This document shows, piece by piece, positions 57,649 to 64,000 of a stretch of DNA of 64,000 nt (positions are counted from its first letter, which is position 1; each line of letters opens with the position of its first letter). The notes below the pieces were generated by a model that saw nothing but the letters and a program-made list of their open reading frames with translations, did no database searches and was not told the DNA's origin. This DNA comes from Candidatus Macondimonas diazotrophica (GTDB taxonomy: Bacteria; Pseudomonadota; Gammaproteobacteria; UBA5335). Location: assembly GCF_004684205.1 (NCBI RefSeq), contig NZ_SRIO01000002.1:1-64000 (forward strand). Reading direction: 5' to 3'. A program made the translations under genes and the position numbers.

Positions 57649-58032
57649 ATGAAAAAGTACATCAAAATGGCGTTTGCCGGCGTTGCTCTTGCAGGTTTCT
57701 CGATGACCGTTTCTGCGGGCATGAGTGATCTTTCCGATCAAGATCTTCGTGACGTGTCGGGGCAAGCCTATTTTCTGAATGTTGGACTGAGTCAATATAC
57801 AGCGCCATTTGCCTATGAAGTGTTTTCGAGCAAGGCTCCGAGTTTTGTGGTCGACTACGGTCGCGACTTGGTGAGCACCTACGCGTCGGGATATCCCGCA
57901 AAGGTGAGTTCGGCGCGCTCAGCCGGCTTGGATCGGGCCAATATGGGCTTGTCGGCTGCGACCATGGCACTGCAGGCCATTCCTTTTGTCGGTCCCTTGG
58001 TTCCGCCGGTTTCCATTTCCACAGCGCCCTGA
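57649..58032 (+). CDS. Small secreted protein with GQ leader-like motif, copy 2
   Basis: A 127-residue paralogue of the preceding gene. The signal peptide (1-23, cut near VSA/G) is followed by MSDLSDQDLRDVSGQA, where Leu28, Ser29, Asp32, Leu33, Val36, Gly38 and Gln39 match the double-glycine leader pattern exactly except for the last residue. The body shares PFAYEVFSSKAP, YPAKVSSARS, a GLSAAT helix-like part and GPLVPPVSISTAP with copy 1. No Cys is present. AGGGGA lies nearby upstream of the ATG at 57649. Similar LxDxxLxxVxGQ starts occur in exported proteins of Acinetobacter and Pseudomonas, to my memory, with unknown function. Confidence 0.8.
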   Translation: MKKYIKMAFAGVALAGFSMTVSAGMSDLSDQDLRDVSGQAYFLNVGLSQYTAPFAYEVFSSKAPSFVVDYGRDLVSTYASGYPAKVSSARSAGLDRANMGLSAATMALQAIPFVGPLVPPVSISTAP

Positions 58033-58046
58033 TCTGGGGCGACCCG

Positions 58047-58078
58047 ACGCGAAGTGGCCGACCGTGGCCGCTTCGCGT
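58047..58078. terminator. Long hairpin after GQ-motif gene 2
   Basis: ACGCGAAGTGGCC and GGCCGCTTCGCGT pair over about 12 bases with one mismatch/bulge and a six-base loop, 15 bases after the stop codon. No T tract follows, so it may stabilise the mRNA end rather than terminate. Confidence 0.55.
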
Positions 58079-58099
58079 TGATCTCGGCGTCTTCGACGT

Positions 58100-58138
58100 G
58101 AGCGCACGGCAGCCCATCTTGTGGATTGCCGTGCGCTC
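58100..58138. terminator. Second perfect hairpin after GQ-motif gene 2
   Basis: GAGCGCACGGCA and TGCCGTGCGCTC form a perfect 12-pair stem with a 15-base loop, followed by TCTATTGT. The weak T content leaves its role as terminator open. Confidence 0.55.
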
Positions 58139-58350
58139 TCTATTGTCCTTGACCGGGCGCGTCAGCATGCCCACCCACCTAAGTAAGATGCTGATCCGCA
58201 ACTCGACGTCCGCGGTTGTTCGAGGCGCCTCTGCCGATTCCGAAGCGGATCTGCCGCCTTCGTGTCATGAAAGATCAAAAGTTTGTGCCTTGTCGTGGGG
58301 CTGGCAACGTCGGCGAGACTGAATCGTAGCCGCGCACTGGCCGGATTTCG

Positions 58351-58379
58351 TTGTCCGCATTGGGGTGATGTGCTAGGCT
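58351..58379 (+). promoter_or_regulatory. Probable sigma-70 promoter of pyrG with extended -10
   Basis: TTGTCC (58351-58356), a 17-base spacer and TAGGCT (58374-58379) preceded by TGC, an extended -10, stand about 70 bases before the pyrG ATG. Confidence 0.5.
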
Positions 58380-58381
58380 AA

Positions 58382-58402
58382 AGCCCCATCTTTGGGGGGC
58401 CT
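58382..58402 (+). promoter_or_regulatory. Hairpin at the predicted 5' end of the pyrG transcript
   Basis: AGCCCC and GGGGCT-like arms around ATCTTT, with extra G residues (GGGGGG), lie at or just after the predicted start of transcription. It may stabilise the 5' end or take part in pyrimidine control; no T tract follows, so it is not a Gram-positive-type pyrG attenuator. Confidence 0.3.
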
Positions 58403-58436
58403 GAACCATCATCCGCCTCCATCTCAATCTTATTAA

Positions 58437-62275
<3,839 letters not shown>

Positions 62276-62330
62276 GGTCGTAGACGGCTGTTGCCCCGTT
62301 CGGAACGACACGGTCTTGGAAGGAGGGCGG

Positions 62331-62633
62331 GTGGCGCGTCGCCTGGGCTTGTTTTTGATCGGCCTGTTGGTGGTCCTCCACTACCAGATCTGGATCGCGC
62401 CCGACGGATTGCGCCAGTGGGTCAGGCTGGGGCGCATGGTGTCAAGCCAGGCGGCCGACAATGAGGCACTTGCCGAACGCAATGATGTCCTCGCCGCTGA
62501 GGTCCGTGATCTCAAGCAGGGACTGGAAGCCGTAGAGGAGCGCGCGCGGCGGGAATTGGGTATGGTCGGCGAAGGTGAAACGTTCTACCAATTCGTGCAT
62601 AAACCCGATGATAAGCGCCCGTCCCGCCGTTGA
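62331..62633 (+). CDS. ftsB: Cell division protein FtsB
   Basis: A 100-residue bitopic protein: one membrane helix (about 4-22, GLFLIGLLVVLHYQIWIA) and a periplasmic coiled coil (DNEALAERNDVLAAEVRDLK) with the ARRELGMVGEGETFYQFV end. It joins FtsL and FtsQ in the divisome. AGGAGG four bases before a GTG at 62331 decides the start over the TTG at 62316. The eno-ftsB-ispD order is conserved. Confidence 0.93.
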   Translation: MARRLGLFLIGLLVVLHYQIWIAPDGLRQWVRLGRMVSSQAADNEALAERNDVLAAEVRDLKQGLEAVEERARRELGMVGEGETFYQFVHKPDDKRPSRR

Positions 62634-63363
62634 TCCCACCGACGTATGGGCCATCGTTCCGGCTGCGGGACTTGGCTCGCGCATGGGAATCGATCGCCCC
62701 AAACAATATATTCAGCTGCTGAACAAGCCGATACTCGGATGGGTATTGCAGGCACTGCTGGCCGAGCCGCGAATCCGCGGCATCGCGCTGGTGGTGAGCG
62801 CGCAGGATGAGCAGGTTGACAGCCTGCCGGAGTTGGCGCATCCGGCCATCGAGCGGGTCATCGGCGGTTCGGAGCGGCAGGATTCGGTGCTCTGTGGACT
62901 GGATGCGCTGGCCAAGCGGGCACAAAGCAATGATTGGGTACTGGTGCACGACGCTGCGCGTCCTTGCCTGCATCCCGAAGATTTGAGCCGGCTGATCGAA
63001 TGCACGCACAATCCGGCCTTTTCAGGCGGCATCCTTGCAACGCCGGTGGCGGATACCCTCAAACGGGCGGACAGCCGGAGACAGGTGGTTCAAACCGTAT
63101 CCCGCAGTGGCCTGTGGCGGGCATTGACGCCCCAGATCTTTCGTCTGGACCATTTGCGCGCAGCGCTGACCAGCGCTGCGCGTGAGCGGGTTCCGGTCAC
63201 CGACGAAGCGCAGGCCATGGAGCGTGCCGGTCATGCCGTTCGGCTAGTGCCCGGCCGGGCCGACAACCTCAAGATCACCTATCCTGAGGACCTTGCTCTG
63301 GCCGAGGCCGTTCTGAGCGTTCGCCATGATCCACATGCCGGGGATCCGGCCGAGAGGAAATGA
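62608..63363 (+). CDS. ispD: 2-C-methyl-D-erythritol 4-phosphate cytidylyltransferase
   Basis: A 251-residue non-mevalonate pathway enzyme. [15 protein letters not shown] and RPKQYIQLL form the CTP-binding loop, [11 protein letters not shown] is central, and [14 protein letters not shown] lies near the C-terminus. The start at 62608 (inside ftsB) fits the family; the frame extends 11 codons upstream. It overlaps ispF by four bases. Confidence 0.95.
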   Translation: MISARPAVDPTDVWAIVPAAGLGSRMGIDRPKQYIQLLNKPILGWVLQALLAEPRIRGIALVVSAQDEQVDSLPELAHPAIERVIGGSERQDSVLCGLDALAKRAQSNDWVLVHDAARPCLHPEDLSRLIECTHNPAFSGGILATPVADTLKRADSRRQVVQTVSRSGLWRALTPQIFRLDHLRAALTSAARERVPVTDEAQAMERAGHAVRLVPGRADNLKITYPEDLALAEAVLSVRHDPHAGDPAERK

Positions 63364-63845
63364 TGCGAATCGGTCACGGTTTCGACGTTCATGCATTCGG
63401 CCCCGGCACGTTTGTCACATTGGGCGGTGTGCGCATTACCCACGAACGCGGTCTGATCGCCCATTCGGACGGCGATGTGGCCTTGCATGCCTTGTGCGAT
63501 GCGCTCCTTGGCGCCGCTGGCCTGGGCGATATCGGCCAGCATTTTCCCGACACCGATCCACAGTGGCGCGATGCCGATAGCCGTGAGCTGCTGCGCAAGG
63601 TGCGCTTGTTGATCACAGCGCGCGCCTTGCGGCCCGCCAATGTTGACATCACCATCGTGGCCCAGGCACCGCGGATGGCGCCACACATTCCGGCGATGCG
63701 AGCATCGATTGCGGAAGATCTCGGTCTGCGCGAGGATCGGGTCAATATCAAGGCAACCACTACCGAGGGACTCGGCTTTATCGGGCGACGCGAAGGCATC
63801 GCCGTGCACGCTGTGGCCTTGCTCCAGGAGATCGTCAATGACTGA
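63360..63845 (+). CDS. ispF: 2-C-methyl-D-erythritol 2,4-cyclodiphosphate synthase
   Basis: A 161-residue trimeric zinc enzyme with [10 protein letters not shown] (metal Asp9 and His11), [31 protein letters not shown] and [11 protein letters not shown]. It follows IspD (and IspE) in isoprenoid precursor synthesis. Tandem ATGs (63360, 63363) may start it. It overlaps truD by 8 bases. Confidence 0.97.
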   Translation: MMRIGHGFDVHAFGPGTFVTLGGVRITHERGLIAHSDGDVALHALCDALLGAAGLGDIGQHFPDTDPQWRDADSRELLRKVRLLITARALRPANVDITIVAQAPRMAPHIPAMRASIAEDLGLREDRVNIKATTTEGLGFIGRREGIAVHAVALLQEIVND

Positions 63846-64000
63846 GCCTGCGTCGTGCGCTGAGGCCACGGAGATCGCCTGCGAGGCATGGACACCCATT
63901 GCATCGGCGCTTCTGGGCAACGTCGATTGGTTGCCCGGCGCATACGGTTTGCCGCCTTTGCGCGGACAACTGCGAGTGGCGCCCGAAGATTTCCTCGTCG
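63838..64000 (+). CDS. truD: tRNA pseudouridine synthase TruD, 5' part only
   Basis: The first 54 codons before the window end. The reading begins [18 protein letters not shown] and reaches [20 protein letters not shown], which resembles the early TruD segment (PxGxGxLRxxPEDFxV type). TruD modifies U13 of tRNA-Glu. The place directly after ispF is conserved in Gammaproteobacteria. The catalytic part lies outside the window. Confidence 0.8.
   Translation, partial: MTEPASCAEATEIACEAWTPIASALLGNVDWLPGAYGLPPLRGQLRVAPEDFLV

Noticed and set aside
58098-58322. Small open frame upstream of pyrG
   Set aside because: It starts inside a perfect hairpin, lacks a ribosome site and has no recognisable feature.

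Overview
The window is a dense, housekeeping-rich stretch of a gammaproteobacterial chromosome of high GC content. The blocks kdsD-kdsC-lptCAB-rpoN-hpf-rapZ, gmk-rpoZ-spoT-ridA-recG, leuS-lptE-holA-proA-nadD-rsfS-rlmH, rng-yhdP-nit-tldD and pyrG-kdsA-eno-ftsB-ispD-ispF-truD are typical of Gammaproteobacteria. The lipopolysaccharide genes (Kdo synthesis, Lpt transport) show a Gram-negative envelope, and the aa3-type cytochrome oxidase operon shows aerobic respiration. I cannot name the genus. I see no insertion sequence, prophage, CRISPR array, rRNA or tRNA gene.

Layout. 0-2 kb (minus): an outer-membrane beta-barrel and an exported C39-type cysteine peptidase, resembling the FapF/FapD pair of functional-amyloid systems but without amyloid genes beside them. 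2-11 kb (minus): fbp, mgtE, rapZ, hpf, rpoN, lptB, lptA, lptC, kdsC, kdsD. 11-13.7 kb (minus): hemW, rdgB, rph. 13.8-22 kb (plus): yicC, gmk, rpoZ, spoT, ridA, recG, ubiC, ubiA, meeting convergent comF. 22.7-26.5 kb (plus): biotin operon bioB-F-C-D. 26.6-35 kb (plus): cytochrome c oxidase structural, copper and heme A genes, including a 38-codon TTG-start gene. Then come rpoH (minus) behind a CIRCE operator and a divergent AlkB-like diiron oxygenase (plus). 37.7-40 kb: a peptidoglycan-tether group of two L,D-transpeptidase-fold proteins around an Lpp-like lipoprotein. 40.4-56.8 kb (plus): leuS through tldD and an orphan alpha/beta hydrolase. 57-58 kb (plus): two paralogous small secreted proteins of unknown family. 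58.4-64 kb (plus): pyrG to truD, the last cut by the window end.

Most interesting observation. The two small secreted proteins at 57-58 kb carry, just after a Sec signal peptide, a motif of the form L(S/T)DxxLRDV(S/T)GQ. Its residue spacing is the same as in the double-glycine leader recognised by C39 peptidases (L -12, S -11, D/E -8, L -7, V/I -4, G -2). The same window encodes a C39 peptidase that has its own signal peptide, so it should act in the periplasm, next to a coiled-coil plus beta-barrel outer-membrane protein. The first secreted-protein gene is preceded by a very good sigma-54 (-24/-12) promoter, and rpoN is also in the window. I infer a two-step export and maturation system: Sec export, periplasmic C39 cleavage after GQ, then outer-membrane passage or fibre assembly. 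The parts lie about 55 kb apart and the link is a hypothesis.

Other notable points are a CIRCE (HrcA) operator at rpoH, loss of the nitrogen-PTS genes from the rpoN-rapZ locus, DnaA boxes upstream of kdsD, an FNR/CRP-type box upstream of the oxidase operon, and a divergent AlkB homologue.
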